This document shows, one piece after another, positions 26,361 through 36,242 of a DNA stretch of 64,000 nt. Position 1 is the stretch's first letter; every line of letters begins with the position of its first letter. The stretch is from the NCBI RefSeq assembly GCF_001277195.1, contig NZ_CP012268.1, positions 806,001 to 870,000 on the forward strand. The letters run 5' to 3'. The DNA comes from Cronobacter muytjensii ATCC 51329 (GTDB taxonomy: Bacteria > Pseudomonadota > Gammaproteobacteria > Enterobacterales > Enterobacteriaceae). The notes beneath the pieces are model-generated. The model was not told the origin of the DNA, did no database searches, and worked only from the letters and a program-made list of their open reading frames with translations. The position numbers and the translations under genes were made by a program.

Positions 26361-28355
26361 TTATTTGCCAAGCACTTTGCGGGCTTTTTCCACCACGTTT
26401 TCGACGGTAAAACCGAAGTACGGGAAGAGTTTCTCCGCAGGCGCGGATTCGCCATAACCGGTCATGCCGACGATAGCGCCTTTCAGGCCAACATATTTGT
26501 ACCAGTAGTCGGCGATGCCCGCTTCCACCGCCACGCGCGCGCTGACGTCAGACGGCAGCACCGATTCACGGTAGGCTTCATCCTGCGCGTCAAACACATC
26601 GGTTGACGGCAGCGACACCACACGCACCGCCACGCCGTCGCCGCGCAGTTTTTCGGCTGCCTGTACGGCAATCTCTACTTCCGACCCGGTGGCAATCAGG
26701 ATCAGATCCGGTTTGCCGCCCGCGTCTTTCAGAATGTAGCCGCCGCGCGCCACATCTTTCAGTTGCTGCGGCGAGCGTTCAATCTGCGCCAGGTTCTGAC
26801 GGGAGAGGATCAGCGCCGTCGGGCCGTTATGGCGCTCAATAGCGGCTTTCCATGCCACTGCGGTTTCCACCTGGTCACACGGACGCCAGGTGCTGAAATT
26901 CGGCGTCAGGCGCAGGCTTGCGAGCTGTTCCACCGCCTGGTGGGTCGGGCCGTCTTCGCCGAGGCCGATAGAGTCATGGGTGTAAACCATAATCTGGCGC
27001 GCCTTCATTAGCGCCGCCATACGCGCCGCGTTGCGGGCGTATTCGACGAACATCAGGAAGGTCGCGGTGTACGGCACAAACCCGCCGTGGTGGGCGATAC
27101 CGTTCGCAATCGCCGTCATGCCGAACTCACGCACGCCGTAGTGAATGTAGTTGCCCGCCGGATCTTCTTTCAGCGAGGTGGAGCCCGACCAGATAGTCAG
27201 GTTGCTGGGTGCCAGATCCGCCGAGCCGCCGAGCAACTCCGGCAGTACCGGGCCATAGACGTTCAGCGCGTTCTGGGATGCCTTACGGGAGGCGATTTTC
27301 GCCGGTTCTGCCTGGAGTTTTTCGATGTACTCCTGCGTCACCTGCTGCCAGTTTTCCGGCATTTCACCGCCCATACGGCGGTTAAACTCTGCCGCCAGCT
27401 CCGGGTGGGCTTGCTGATAAGCCGCGAACTTCTCGTTCCAGCTTGCTTCAACCTGGCGGCCTTTTTCTTTCGCATCCCAGCCTTTGTAAACCTCATCCGG
27501 AATTTCAAACGGCGGATAGTTCCAGCCGAGCTGTTTGCGGGTCAGCGCCACTTCTTCTTCGCCGAGCGCCGCGCCGTGCGACTCCTCTTTGCCCGCTTTG
27601 TTCGGCGAGCCGAAACCGATAACGGTGCGACAGATAATCAGCGATGGTTTATCGGCGACCTGCTTCGCCTCTTCGATGGCGCGCTTGATGGCTTCTGGAT
27701 CGTGGCCGTCGATTTCATGCACCACGTGCCAGTGGTAGGCTTCGAAGCGTTTGGCGGTGTCGTCGGTAAACCATCCTTCGGTTTCGCCATCAATGGAGAT
27801 GCCGTTGTGATCGTAGAACCCGATAAGCTTACCCAGCCCCAGCGTACCCGCGAGCGAGCATACTTCATGGGAAATGCCTTCCATCAGACAGCCATCGCCC
27901 ATAAAGACATAGGTGTTGTGGTCGACAATCTCATGTCCCGGACGGTTAAACTGCGCCGCCAGGGTTTTCTCGGCGATGGCAAGGCCGACCGCATTCGCCA
28001 GCCCCTGGCCTAGCGGCCCGGTCGTGGTTTCCACGCCCGGCGTATAGCCGATTTCCGGATGCCCCGGCGTTTTGGAGTGCAACTGGCGGAAGTTTTTCAG
28101 CTCTTCCATCGGCAGGTCGTAGCCCGAGAGGTGCAGCAGGCTGTAGAGCAGCATCGAGGCGTGGCCGTTAGAAAGAATAAAGCGGTCGCGGTCATACCAG
28201 GTCGGGTTAGTCGGGTTGTGCTTGAGGAAATCGTTCCACAGCACTTCGGCGATATCCGCCATGCCCATCGGGGCGCCGGGGTGGCCGGATTTGGCTTTCT
28301 GTACCGCGTCCATGCTGAGCGCGCGGATGGCGTTGGCTAAAAGCTGACGAGACAT
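26361..28355 (-). CDS. tktB: Transketolase 2
   Basis: Thiamine-diphosphate enzyme of the pentose phosphate pathway, moving two-carbon ketol units. The 664-residue product has the ThDP motif MGDGCLMEGISHEV, the active-site His in SGHPGAPMG and the Glu/DSIGLGEDGPTHQ region. Assigned to tktB and not tktA because it is paired with talA and maeB as in E. coli, and the sequence agrees. The ATG at 28355 follows GGAGAGAA; four extra in-frame residues upstream are not used. Confidence 0.97.
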   Translation of the reverse strand: MSRQLLANAIRALSMDAVQKAKSGHPGAPMGMADIAEVLWNDFLKHNPTNPTWYDRDRFILSNGHASMLLYSLLHLSGYDLPMEELKNFRQLHSKTPGHPEIGYTPGVETTTGPLGQGLANAVGLAIAEKTLAAQFNRPGHEIVDHNTYVFMGDGCLMEGISHEVCSLAGTLGLGKLIGFYDHNGISIDGETEGWFTDDTAKRFEAYHWHVVHEIDGHDPEAIKRAIEEAKQVADKPSLIICRTVIGFGSPNKAGKEESHGAALGEEEVALTRKQLGWNYPPFEIPDEVYKGWDAKEKGRQVEASWNEKFAAYQQAHPELAAEFNRRMGGEMPENWQQVTQEYIEKLQAEPAKIASRKASQNALNVYGPVLPELLGGSADLAPSNLTIWSGSTSLKEDPAGNYIHYGVREFGMTAIANGIAHHGGFVPYTATFLMFVEYARNAARMAALMKARQIMVYTHDSIGLGEDGPTHQAVEQLASLRLTPNFSTWRPCDQVETAVAWKAAIERHNGPTALILSRQNLAQIERSPQQLKDVARGGYILKDAGGKPDLILIATGSEVEIAVQAAEKLRGDGVAVRVVSLPSTDVFDAQDEAYRESVLPSDVSARVAVEAGIADYWYKYVGLKGAIVGMTGYGESAPAEKLFPYFGFTVENVVEKARKVLGK

Positions 28356-28375
28356 GTTTCTCTCCATGACAAAAG

Positions 28376-29326
28376 TTAAAGTTTGGCGGCAAGCAGATCT
28401 TCAAGTGAACGCTGGTCGACGGCGAACTGGCGAATGCCTTCCGCCAGTTTCTCGACCGCCATCGCGTCCTGGTTATGCTCCCAGCGGAATTCGGCTTCGG
28501 TCATCGGTGCCGGGCGGTTGAAGCCCTGCGACGCCGGGATCAGCTTGCGGGCGACCGGCGCGTCGCTCTCCTGAAGCTCTTTCAGCAGGTTCGGGGAGAT
28601 GGTCAGACGGTCGCAGCCCGCGAGCGCCAGGATCTGCTCGGTACGGCGGAAGCTCGCGCCCATCACGATGGTCTGGTAGTTGTGCTGTTTGTAGTAGTCG
28701 TAAATGTTACGCACCGACTTCACGCCCGGGTCTTCATCCACCACATACGGGTCCATCGGTTTGCGGGTGTTGTACCAGTCGTAGATACGCCCGACGAACG
28801 GGGAGATGAGATAAACGCCCGCTTCGGCGCAGGCGCGCGCCTGGGCAAAGGAGAAGAGGAGCGTCAGGTTGCAGTGGATGCCTTCTTTTTCCAGTTCTTC
28901 CGCCGCGCGGATGCCTTCCCAGGTGGAGGCGAGCTTAATCAGAATGCGCGATTTATCGATGCCCTGGTCCTGATAGAGCTCCACCAGACGGCGGGCTTTG
29001 GCGATGCTTTTTTCTTTATCGAAAGAGAGACGGGCGTCAACTTCGGTGGAGACGCGTCCCGGAATGCTTTTCAGAATTTCCGCACCCACATTGACCGCCA
29101 GTTTGTCGCTGGCTTCCGCCACTTTCTCTTTCTGAGTGCTGCCGCGCTTTTTGCCGTATTCCAGCGCGTCGGCGAACAGATGCTGGTAGTGCTCAAGGCT
29201 TGCGGCCTTCAGCAACAGCGAGGGGTTCGTGGTGGCGTCTTCCGGCTGATAGCTACGAATCGATTCAATATCGCCGCTGTCGGCGACTACGGTGGTGAAC
29301 TGCTTAATGCCTTCGAGTTGGTTCAT
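28376..29326 (-). CDS. talA: Transaldolase A
   Basis: Transaldolase of the non-oxidative pentose phosphate pathway. The product has 316 residues with the Schiff-base Lys in SRILIKLASTWEG near residue 131 and the TTNPSLLLKA motif near residue 33. It precedes tktB by 20 bases on the same strand, forming the conserved talA-tktB operon, divergent from maeB. Confidence 0.97.
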   Translation of the reverse strand: MNQLEGIKQFTTVVADSGDIESIRSYQPEDATTNPSLLLKAASLEHYQHLFADALEYGKKRGSTQKEKVAEASDKLAVNVGAEILKSIPGRVSTEVDARLSFDKEKSIAKARRLVELYQDQGIDKSRILIKLASTWEGIRAAEELEKEGIHCNLTLLFSFAQARACAEAGVYLISPFVGRIYDWYNTRKPMDPYVVDEDPGVKSVRNIYDYYKQHNYQTIVMGASFRRTEQILALAGCDRLTISPNLLKELQESDAPVARKLIPASQGFNRPAPMTEAEFRWEHNQDAMAVEKLAEGIRQFAVDQRSLEDLLAAKL

Positions 29327-29608
29327 TTTGCTACTCCTTGAAAAGCAAAGATTTTATGGGGCGCTGTCAGTGTCGCCCGCCGGGATCTCATCAGGGACAT
29401 AACAAAAAAGCATAGCAGACGCACATAGCAATGCTTTCCCGAACCGGCAACATCGCTGCTATAAATTGATAACATCAAGGGGTTGCATGACGCAGAGTTT
29501 AACGGTCTTCAAAGTTTGCCCGCCTGTTAAGGGCGATACTGTCGGCCTGGTTAAACGAGCGTGCGACCTGCCGCTTCGTACCCTGCACAAAGAAAAAGGA
29601 TCAGCACA

Positions 29609-31888
29609 ATGGATGAACAACTAAAACAAAGCGCCCTCGATTTTCACGAGTTTCCGGTTCCAGGCAAAATTCAGGTTTCCCCGACCAAACCGCTGGCGAC
29701 CCAGCGCGATCTGGCGCTCGCTTATTCGCCGGGCGTCGCCGCGCCGTGTCTTGAAATCGCCGCCGACCCGCTGGCTGCCCATAAATACACCGCGCGCGGC
29801 AACCTGGTGGCGGTGATCTCCAACGGCACCGCGGTGCTGGGGCTTGGCAATATCGGCGCGCTGGCCGGTAAGCCGGTGATGGAAGGCAAGGGCGTGCTGT
29901 TTAAGAAATTCGCGGGTATCGATGTGTTTGATATCGAAATCGACGAGCACGATCCGGATAAAGTGATCGACGTGGTGGCGGCGCTGGAGCCAACGTTCGG
30001 CGGCATTAACCTTGAAGATATCAAAGCGCCGGAATGCTTTTACATCGAGCAGAAACTGCGCGAGCGCATGAATATTCCGGTGTTCCATGACGATCAGCAC
30101 GGCACCGCCATTATCTGTACCGCCGCGGTGTTAAACGGCCTGCGCGTGGTGCAGAAAAATATCTCTGACGTGCGGCTGGTGGTCTCCGGCGCGGGCGCGT
30201 CCGCCATCGCCTGTATGAACCTGCTGGTGGCGCTCGGCATGCAGAAGCACAACATTGTGGTGTGCGACTCGAAAGGCGTTATCTACAAAGGGCGCGAAGA
30301 GAATATGGCGGAAACCAAAGCCGCCTATGCCATTGATGACAATGGCAAGCGCACGCTTGGCGAGGTTATCGAAGGGGCGGATATTTTCCTCGGCTGCTCG
30401 GGCCCGAAAGTGCTGACGCAGGAGATGGTCAAACAGATGGCCGCGTCGCCGCTGATTCTGGCGCTCGCCAATCCGGAGCCGGAAATTATGCCGCCGCTCG
30501 CCAAAGAAGTGCGCCCGGACGCGATCATCTGTACCGGCCGCTCGGATTTCCCGAACCAGGTCAACAACGTGCTCTGCTTCCCGTTCATCTTCCGCGGCGC
30601 GCTGGACGTGGGCGCGACTGCCATTAACGAAGAGATGAAGCTCGCGGCAGTACACGCCATCGCCGAGCTGGCGCATGCCGAGCAGAGCGAGGTGGTCGCC
30701 TCGGCGTATGAGGACCAGGAGCTGTCGTTCGGCCCGGATTACATCATTCCAAAACCGTTCGACCCGCGTCTTATCGTCACCATCGCGCCGGCAGTGGCAA
30801 AAGCCGCGATGGAATCCGGCGTGGCCACCCGCCCGATTACGGATTTCGACGCGTATAAAGACAAACTCACGGAATTTGTCTACAAAACCAACCTGTTTAT
30901 GAAGCCGGTCTTTAACCAGGCGCGTAAGGATCCGAAACGCGTGGTGCTGACCGAAGGCGAAGAGCCGCGTGTGCTGCACGCCACCCAGGAGCTGATCACG
31001 CTGGGTCTCGCGAAGCCGGTGCTGATTGGCCGACCAGGCGTTATTGAAATGCGCCTGAAAAAACTTGGTCTGCAAATGGAAGCCGGAAAAGATTTCGAGA
31101 TTGTGAATAACGAATCGGACCCGCGCTACAAGGAGTACTGGAATGAGTACTACGCCATCATGAAGCGTCGCGGCGTTACGCAGGAGCAGGCCCAGCGCGC
31201 GGTCATCGGCAACAGTACGGTGATCGGGGCCATCATGGTGCATCGCGGTGAAGTGGATGCGATGATCTGCGGCACAATCGGTGATTATCATGAGCATTTC
31301 AGCGTGGTTCAGCAGATTTTCGGCTACCGTGACGGCGTGAAGGCCGCTGGCGCGATGAATGCGCTGCTGCTGCCGAGCGGCAACACCTTTATTGCCGACA
31401 CCTATGTCAACGATGATCCGACGCCTGAACAGCTTGCCGAAATCACCGTGATGGCGGCGGAAACCGTGCGTCGTTTCGGGATCGAGCCGAAAGTGGCGCT
31501 GCTGTCGCACTCGAACTTTGGTTCATCGGATTCGCCCGCCGCCAGCAAAATGCGCGAGACGCTACAGCTTGTGCGCGAGCGCGCGCCGGAGCTGATGATA
31601 GACGGCGAGATGCATGGCGACGCCGCGCTGGTGGAGAGCATTCGTAACGACCGTATGCCGGACAGCCCGCTGAAAGGATCCGCGAATATCCTGATTATGC
31701 CGAACGTCGAAGCGGCGCGTATCAGTTACAACCTGCTGCGCGTTTCCAGCTCAGAAGGCGTGACCGTCGGGCCGGTGTTGATGGGCGTGGCGAAGCCGGT
31801 GCATGTGTTAACGCCTATCGCCTCCGTGCGCCGTATCGTGAATATGGTCGCGCTCGCGGTGGTCGAGGCGCAAACCAACCCGTTGTAA
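29609..31888 (+). CDS. maeB: NADP-dependent malic enzyme MaeB
   Basis: Oxidative decarboxylation of malate to pyruvate with NADP. The 759-residue product has an N-terminal malic domain (LALAYSPGVAAPCLEI, FHDDQHGTAI), an NAD-binding domain (VVSGAGASAIACM) and a C-terminal phosphotransacetylase-like domain (SHSNFGSSDSPAASKMRETL), which is regulatory in E. coli. The ATG at 29609 follows AAAAGGATCAGCAC; an upstream extension of 16 codons has no family support. In E. coli the next locus on this side is eut; here it is fepC, convergent. Confidence 0.97.
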   Translation: MDEQLKQSALDFHEFPVPGKIQVSPTKPLATQRDLALAYSPGVAAPCLEIAADPLAAHKYTARGNLVAVISNGTAVLGLGNIGALAGKPVMEGKGVLFKKFAGIDVFDIEIDEHDPDKVIDVVAALEPTFGGINLEDIKAPECFYIEQKLRERMNIPVFHDDQHGTAIICTAAVLNGLRVVQKNISDVRLVVSGAGASAIACMNLLVALGMQKHNIVVCDSKGVIYKGREENMAETKAAYAIDDNGKRTLGEVIEGADIFLGCSGPKVLTQEMVKQMAASPLILALANPEPEIMPPLAKEVRPDAIICTGRSDFPNQVNNVLCFPFIFRGALDVGATAINEEMKLAAVHAIAELAHAEQSEVVASAYEDQELSFGPDYIIPKPFDPRLIVTIAPAVAKAAMESGVATRPITDFDAYKDKLTEFVYKTNLFMKPVFNQARKDPKRVVLTEGEEPRVLHATQELITLGLAKPVLIGRPGVIEMRLKKLGLQMEAGKDFEIVNNESDPRYKEYWNEYYAIMKRRGVTQEQAQRAVIGNSTVIGAIMVHRGEVDAMICGTIGDYHEHFSVVQQIFGYRDGVKAAGAMNALLLPSGNTFIADTYVNDDPTPEQLAEITVMAAETVRRFGIEPKVALLSHSNFGSSDSPAASKMRETLQLVRERAPELMIDGEMHGDAALVESIRNDRMPDSPLKGSANILIMPNVEAARISYNLLRVSSSEGVTVGPVLMGVAKPVHVLTPIASVRRIVNMVALAVVEAQTNPL

Positions 31889-31908
31889 CGACGAGGCATC
31901 AGGAGTTT

Positions 31909-32047
31909 GGCAGGGTGGGTAAGCGCCGCGCGCCCACCGTTTAGCCGTTTGCGCGGGTGATGAAGGGCGGGTGGCGTTTCGCTTACCCGCTCTGGAGCGA
32001 CAAGGCGCGACGGTTTTTGTGGGGGTAGGTAAGCGTCGCGCCCACCG
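31909..32047. repeat. Cluster of three degenerate REP-like palindromes
   Basis: Three copies of the pattern G-GGTAAGCG...CGC-CACC occur around 31911-31939, 31965-31990 (inverse orientation) and 32021-32046. They fill the gap between maeB and fepC, which is also the junction between backbone and the relocated ent block. No gene is visible here. Confidence 0.7.
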
Positions 32048-32076
32048 TTTACCTGGGCACACCCACTATCCCCGCC

Positions 32077-32868
32077 TCACCGCCGCCCGAGCGGCACCAC
32101 CAGCGGCGTTCCGGCCACCGGATCGTCAATAATCATGCAGCGCAGCCCGTAAATCGCTTCGATAAGCGTTGGCGTCACTATCTCCTTCGGCGCGCCTTCC
32201 GCCACGATTTTTCCGTCCCGCAGCGCAATCAGGTGGTTTGCGTAACGGCACGCCTGGTTCAGGTCATGCAGCACTGCGGCAAGCGTATACCCTTGCTCGC
32301 GGTTCAGCGCGCTCAGCAGCTCCAGCAACTCTATCTGATGGCTGATATCAAGCCAGGTGGTCGGCTCGTCTAGCAGCAGAATCGATGTCTCCTGCGCCAG
32401 CACCATCGCAATCCACGCGCGCTGGCGCTGCCCGCCGGAGAGCGTATCGACGCTCTGGTCGGCAAGCGCGGTTACGCCGGTTGCGGCCATTGCGCGTTGC
32501 ACCGCGCGCTCGTCCTCTTCGCGCCAGCGGGTAAACAGCGGCTGATGCGGATAGCGACCGCGCGCCACCAGCTCCTGAACGGTGATATCCCCCGGCGCGC
32601 TGGCGTTCTGCGACAGCAGGCCGATACGTCTTGCCACCTCTTTGGTGGCGAAACGCTGGATAGCGTCGCCGTCAAGGCGCACCTGCCCGGCGACAGGCTT
32701 CATCAGACGGCTCAGCGTACGCAGCAGCGTTGATTTGCCGCAGCCGTTCGGGCCAATAATCGCGGTGAATTTTCCGTCGGGAATGGCCACGTTCAGCCCT
32801 TCCGCCACGCGGAAATCGCCATATCCGAGGGTGAGCGCTTCACCGGTTAAGCGCGACGTCGTGGTCAT
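32077..32868 (-). CDS. fepC: Ferric enterobactin ABC transporter ATPase FepC
   Basis: ATP-binding subunit of the FepBDGC importer. The product has 263 residues, with Walker A GPNGCGKSTLLR near residue 37, signature LSGGQRQRAWIAMVL and Walker B ILLLDEPTTWLD. The start ATG overlaps the fepG stop as ATGA. It is last in the fepD-fepG-fepC operon. Confidence 0.96.
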   Translation of the reverse strand: MTTTSRLTGEALTLGYGDFRVAEGLNVAIPDGKFTAIIGPNGCGKSTLLRTLSRLMKPVAGQVRLDGDAIQRFATKEVARRIGLLSQNASAPGDITVQELVARGRYPHQPLFTRWREEDERAVQRAMAATGVTALADQSVDTLSGGQRQRAWIAMVLAQETSILLLDEPTTWLDISHQIELLELLSALNREQGYTLAAVLHDLNQACRYANHLIALRDGKIVAEGAPKEIVTPTLIEAIYGLRCMIIDDPVAGTPLVVPLGRR

Positions 32869-33857
32869 CTCTTGCGTGACTCCTGTATCAACAAGGCGAT
32901 GAGGTAAATCCCGCCCAGACAGACGGTGACGGTTCCCACCGGCAACTGGTACGGTTTAAACAGATACTGCGCGCAGAGATCGGCGCCCAGCAGCAGCAGC
33001 GCGCCGCACAGCGCCGCCTGGGTGAGTCCGAAACGCGCGGTGCCGCTGACGCGGCGGGCGATATGCGGCGCCACCAGCGCGATAAATGAGATCGGCCCGG
33101 CCATCGCCGTCGCGCCTGCCGTCAGTATCACGCCGGTCAGCATCAGCAGCAGGCGCGAGCGCTCCACCGACACCCCGAGCGCGCAGGCGCTGTCATCACC
33201 CATCTCTAAAAGCCGCATCCGGCGCACCAGCAGCGCGCTCGCGAACAGCGTGAGCAGCAGCAGCGGGGCGGCGGGGACGGTTTTTCCCCAGGTGATGCCA
33301 TTCAGAGAACCGGCGTTCCACAGGCCCGCCGAGAGCGCCGTCTCAAGCGACGCCTGCAACAAAAGCCAGGTATTAAACGCCACCAGCATCGCGCGCACGC
33401 CGATGCCGATAATAATCAGGCGGAAGGTATCAATGCCGTTACGCCAGGCGAGCAGCCAGACGATAAACGCGGTTGCCATGCCGCCCGCGACGGCGGAAAA
33501 CGCGATGGCCGTCTGATGCTGGCCCGCCAGCACCATCGCCACCAGCACGCCGCTCCAGGCGCCGGTATTGAAGCCCATCACGTCGGGGCTGCCTAAGGGG
33601 TTGCGCATCAGCGACTGAAAAATCGCGCCGCTCACGCCGAGCGCCGCGCCCAGCAGCAGCGCCATTGTCACGCGCGGCAGGCGCCATTCGGTCACAATAA
33701 GCGAGACGTTGCGCGGCGCATGGCCGGTCAGCGCCCCGACGACCTGCGAAGCGGTAAGCGTCACCGCGCCCTGCGTCAGCGCCCAGACGCCAAGCCCGGC
33801 GCACAGGCTCAGCGCGAGCAGACAACACAGCCATAAGCGGGGCGAAACGGGTCTCAT
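32865..33857 (-). CDS. fepG: Ferric enterobactin permease FepG
   Basis: FecCD-family inner-membrane permease, 330 residues as in E. coli, with many membrane segments and the landmark NPLGSPDVMGFNTGAWSGV. The ATG at 33857 overlaps the fepD stop (ATGA) and fits the family start; the longer open frame upstream lies inside fepD and is rejected. It pairs with FepD to form the channel. Confidence 0.96.
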   Translation of the reverse strand: MRPVSPRLWLCCLLALSLCAGLGVWALTQGAVTLTASQVVGALTGHAPRNVSLIVTEWRLPRVTMALLLGAALGVSGAIFQSLMRNPLGSPDVMGFNTGAWSGVLVAMVLAGQHQTAIAFSAVAGGMATAFIVWLLAWRNGIDTFRLIIIGIGVRAMLVAFNTWLLLQASLETALSAGLWNAGSLNGITWGKTVPAAPLLLLTLFASALLVRRMRLLEMGDDSACALGVSVERSRLLLMLTGVILTAGATAMAGPISFIALVAPHIARRVSGTARFGLTQAALCGALLLLGADLCAQYLFKPYQLPVGTVTVCLGGIYLIALLIQESRKR

Positions 33858-34861
33858 AGCGACACTCCGCCGCGCCGCTGGCGCACCAGATAAATCAGCG
33901 CCGGCGCGCCGATAAACGCGCTCATCACCGACACCCGCAGTTCGCCCGGCACAATCAGGCGGCCAATAATATCCGCCAGCAGCAGTAGCGAGGGGGTGGC
34001 GAGCAGCGTCACCGGCAGCGACCAGCGGTGATCCGCGCCCACCAGCCAGCGCGCCAGATGCGGCATCATCAGACCGATAAAGGCGATGGGGCCGACCACG
34101 GCGGTGGCGCTGGCGCACAGCAGCGTAATGGCGATAAGCCCGAGTACCTGCGTGCGCGCCACCCGGCTGCCGAGCGCCGTGGCGGTGTCGCTGCCCATGC
34201 TCAGGCTGTTGAGGCCGCGGCTTAGCAGCAGCGCGATAATCGCCCCCAGCACAACAACCGGTGCGATGGCCTTCAGGGTGACCAGCGTACGGATATCGAG
34301 CGAGCCCGCCTGCCAGAAGCGTAGCTGGTCATAAACGACCGGGTTTAACAGCGCAATGCCGTTTGACAGCCCTTCCAGCACCGCCGCCAGCGCCACGCCC
34401 GCAAGCGTCAGGCGTACCGGGCTTAGCTGGCCGCCGCCTGCGCTGCCGGTAAAGGCCACCACCAGCGTCGCCAGCAGCGCGCCGCACAGCGCCAGCATCA
34501 GGATCTCCAGCGGATCGCTCACCCCCCACAACGCCGCGCCGAGAACAATGGCGAAACTGGCGCCGGAATTCACGCCGAGCAGGCCGGGGTCAGCCAGCGG
34601 ATTGCGGGTCAGGGTTTGCATCAGCGCGCCAGCGAGCCCGAGCGACAGCCCGGCGACCAGGCCCGCGAGGGTGCGCGGCAGACGCGCGTCAAGCACGATG
34701 GTGCAGTCCGCGTCGCGGCAGGGGCCGGTGAGCGCGTTCATCACGAGAGAGAAGGGCAGGGATTTGGCGCCCGCCAGAAGACTGAGGGCGACCATCATCA
34801 GCAGCAGCAAAAAGAGACACAACAGGACAGCTATCCTGGTGGAAAAGCGCGAGGCCGACAT
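33854..34861 (-). CDS. fepD: Ferric enterobactin permease FepD
   Basis: FecCD-family permease, 335 residues, with NPLADPGLLGVNSGASFAIV and GPIAFIGLMMPHLARWLVG landmarks. The ATG at 34861 is chosen because AGGA lies 8 bases before it; an upstream ATG at 34870 has no spacing from that site. First gene of fepDGC, with a strong Fur box 19 bases upstream, shared with divergent entS. Confidence 0.95.
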   Translation of the reverse strand: MSASRFSTRIAVLLCLFLLLLMMVALSLLAGAKSLPFSLVMNALTGPCRDADCTIVLDARLPRTLAGLVAGLSLGLAGALMQTLTRNPLADPGLLGVNSGASFAIVLGAALWGVSDPLEILMLALCGALLATLVVAFTGSAGGGQLSPVRLTLAGVALAAVLEGLSNGIALLNPVVYDQLRFWQAGSLDIRTLVTLKAIAPVVVLGAIIALLLSRGLNSLSMGSDTATALGSRVARTQVLGLIAITLLCASATAVVGPIAFIGLMMPHLARWLVGADHRWSLPVTLLATPSLLLLADIIGRLIVPGELRVSVMSAFIGAPALIYLVRQRRGGVSL

Positions 34862-34879
34862 AACGCACATCCTGAAACC

Positions 34880-34898
34880 GATAATGATAGTTATTATC
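34880..34898. promoter_or_regulatory. Fur box in the fepD-entS divergent region
   Basis: GATAATGATAGTTATTATC matches the 19-bp Fur consensus GATAATGATAATCATTATC at all but two positions. It lies between fepDGC and entS and can control both. Confidence 0.92.
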
Positions 34899-34968
34899 AC
34901 TCTTATCTGGCTATGTTAGCATGAGCGCCCCGTTATCCGGTAAGGAAAATTCGCGTTAAGGCCCTGTA

Positions 34969-36213
34969 ATGAACCGACATTCGCTGCTGCTTAATCTCTC
35001 GTTATTGAAAACGCATCCTGCTTATCGCGCCGTTTTTCTGGCGCGTTTTATCTCCATTCTCGGTCTCGGCCTGCTCGGCGTGGCGGTACCGGTACAGATC
35101 CAGACGCTCACCGGCTCGACGTTTCAGGTTGGTCTCGCAGTGACGCTCACGGGGGCGGCGATGTTTATCGGACTGATGACCGGCGGCGTGCTGGCCGACC
35201 GCCACGAGCGTAAAAAACTCATTCTGCTGGCGCGCTCCACCTGCGGGGTCGGGTTTATCGGGTTGTGGGTAAACGCCATGCTGCCCGCGCCCTCGGTCAC
35301 TGCCATCTATCTGCTCGGGGTGTGGGACGGCTTTTTTGGGGCTATCGGCGTGACGGCGTTGCTGGCGGCGACGCCCGCCATCGTCGGACGTGAAAACCTG
35401 ATGCAGGCGGGGGCCATCACGATGCTCACAGTGCGGCTCGGGTCGGTGATTTCGCCGCTGCTCGGCGGGATGCTGCTCGCCTGGGGCGGGGTGGCGTGGA
35501 ACTATGCGCTGGCCGCGCTCGGCACATTTCTTACACTGCTGCCGCTGCTTACGCTCCCGGCGCTGCCCGCGCCGCAGATGCAGCGCCAGCACCCGTTGCG
35601 CGCGCTGGCGGACGGCCTGCGTTTTCTTATTGCAAGCCCGATTGTCGGCGGCGTCGCGCTTACTGGCGCGCTGTTGACGATGGCGAGCGCGGTGCGCGTG
35701 CTTTATCCCGCGCTTGCGAACCACTGGCAGATGGCGAGCGGCGAAATCGGCGTGCTTTACGCTGCTGTACCGCTCGGCGCGGCGCTGGGCGCGCTTACCA
35801 GCGGCGGGCTTGCGCATTCGCCGCACCCCGGCCGCACGATGCTTATCGCCTCGGTGCTGGCGCTGGCGGCGGTCGGCGTGTTCAGCCTGATGCCCTGGTG
35901 GCCGCTGGCGTTCTTCTGCCTGACGCTGTTCGGCTACCTGAGCGGCATCAGCTCGCTGATCCAGTACCAGCTTATCCAGACCCAGACGCCGGATCACATG
36001 CTCGGGCGTATTAACGGGCTGTGGACGGCGCAAAACGTCACGGGCGACGCCATCGGCGCGGCGCTGCTGGGCAGCGTTGGCGCGCTGCTCTCGCCAGTCA
36101 GTGCCGCGAGCGCGGGGGGCCTGGGGCTCGCGGTGATTGCTATCGTCCTGACGATGCTCTTCGGCGAGCTGCGACGTCTGCGCCAGACGCCGCCGCAACC
36201 GGCGCAGGCATAA
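34969..36213 (+). CDS. entS: Enterobactin exporter EntS
   Basis: MFS transporter (DHA3-type) of 414 residues that exports enterobactin across the inner membrane. About 12 hydrophobic segments and the MFS loop motif GGVLADRHERKKLI near residue 75 are visible. The N-terminus MNRHSLLLNLSLLKTHPAYR and gene order (between fepD and fepB) match E. coli EntS (YbdA). Confidence 0.95.
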   Translation: MNRHSLLLNLSLLKTHPAYRAVFLARFISILGLGLLGVAVPVQIQTLTGSTFQVGLAVTLTGAAMFIGLMTGGVLADRHERKKLILLARSTCGVGFIGLWVNAMLPAPSVTAIYLLGVWDGFFGAIGVTALLAATPAIVGRENLMQAGAITMLTVRLGSVISPLLGGMLLAWGGVAWNYALAALGTFLTLLPLLTLPALPAPQMQRQHPLRALADGLRFLIASPIVGGVALTGALLTMASAVRVLYPALANHWQMASGEIGVLYAAVPLGAALGALTSGGLAHSPHPGRTMLIASVLALAAVGVFSLMPWWPLAFFCLTLFGYLSGISSLIQYQLIQTQTPDHMLGRINGLWTAQNVTGDAIGAALLGSVGALLSPVSAASAGGLGLAVIAIVLTMLFGELRRLRQTPPQPAQA

Positions 36214-36215
36214 TA

Positions 36216-36242
36216 AAAAGGGGCCCGGCGGCCCCTTTTTTA
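36216..36242. terminator. Bidirectional terminator between entS and fepB
   Basis: Stem AAAAGGGGCC/GGCCCCTTTT with a CGGC loop and T-tract. It lies between convergent genes and overlaps the fepB stop codon. Confidence 0.92.

Noticed and set aside
30131..31510. 459-codon minus-strand frame inside maeB
   Set aside because: Long but antisense to MaeB; composition is His/Arg-rich, no recognisable domain and no upstream binding site.
35002..36198. 398-codon minus-strand frame inside entS
   Set aside because: Composition is nearly all Arg, Gln, Ala and His, as expected from the complement of a hydrophobic membrane protein gene.
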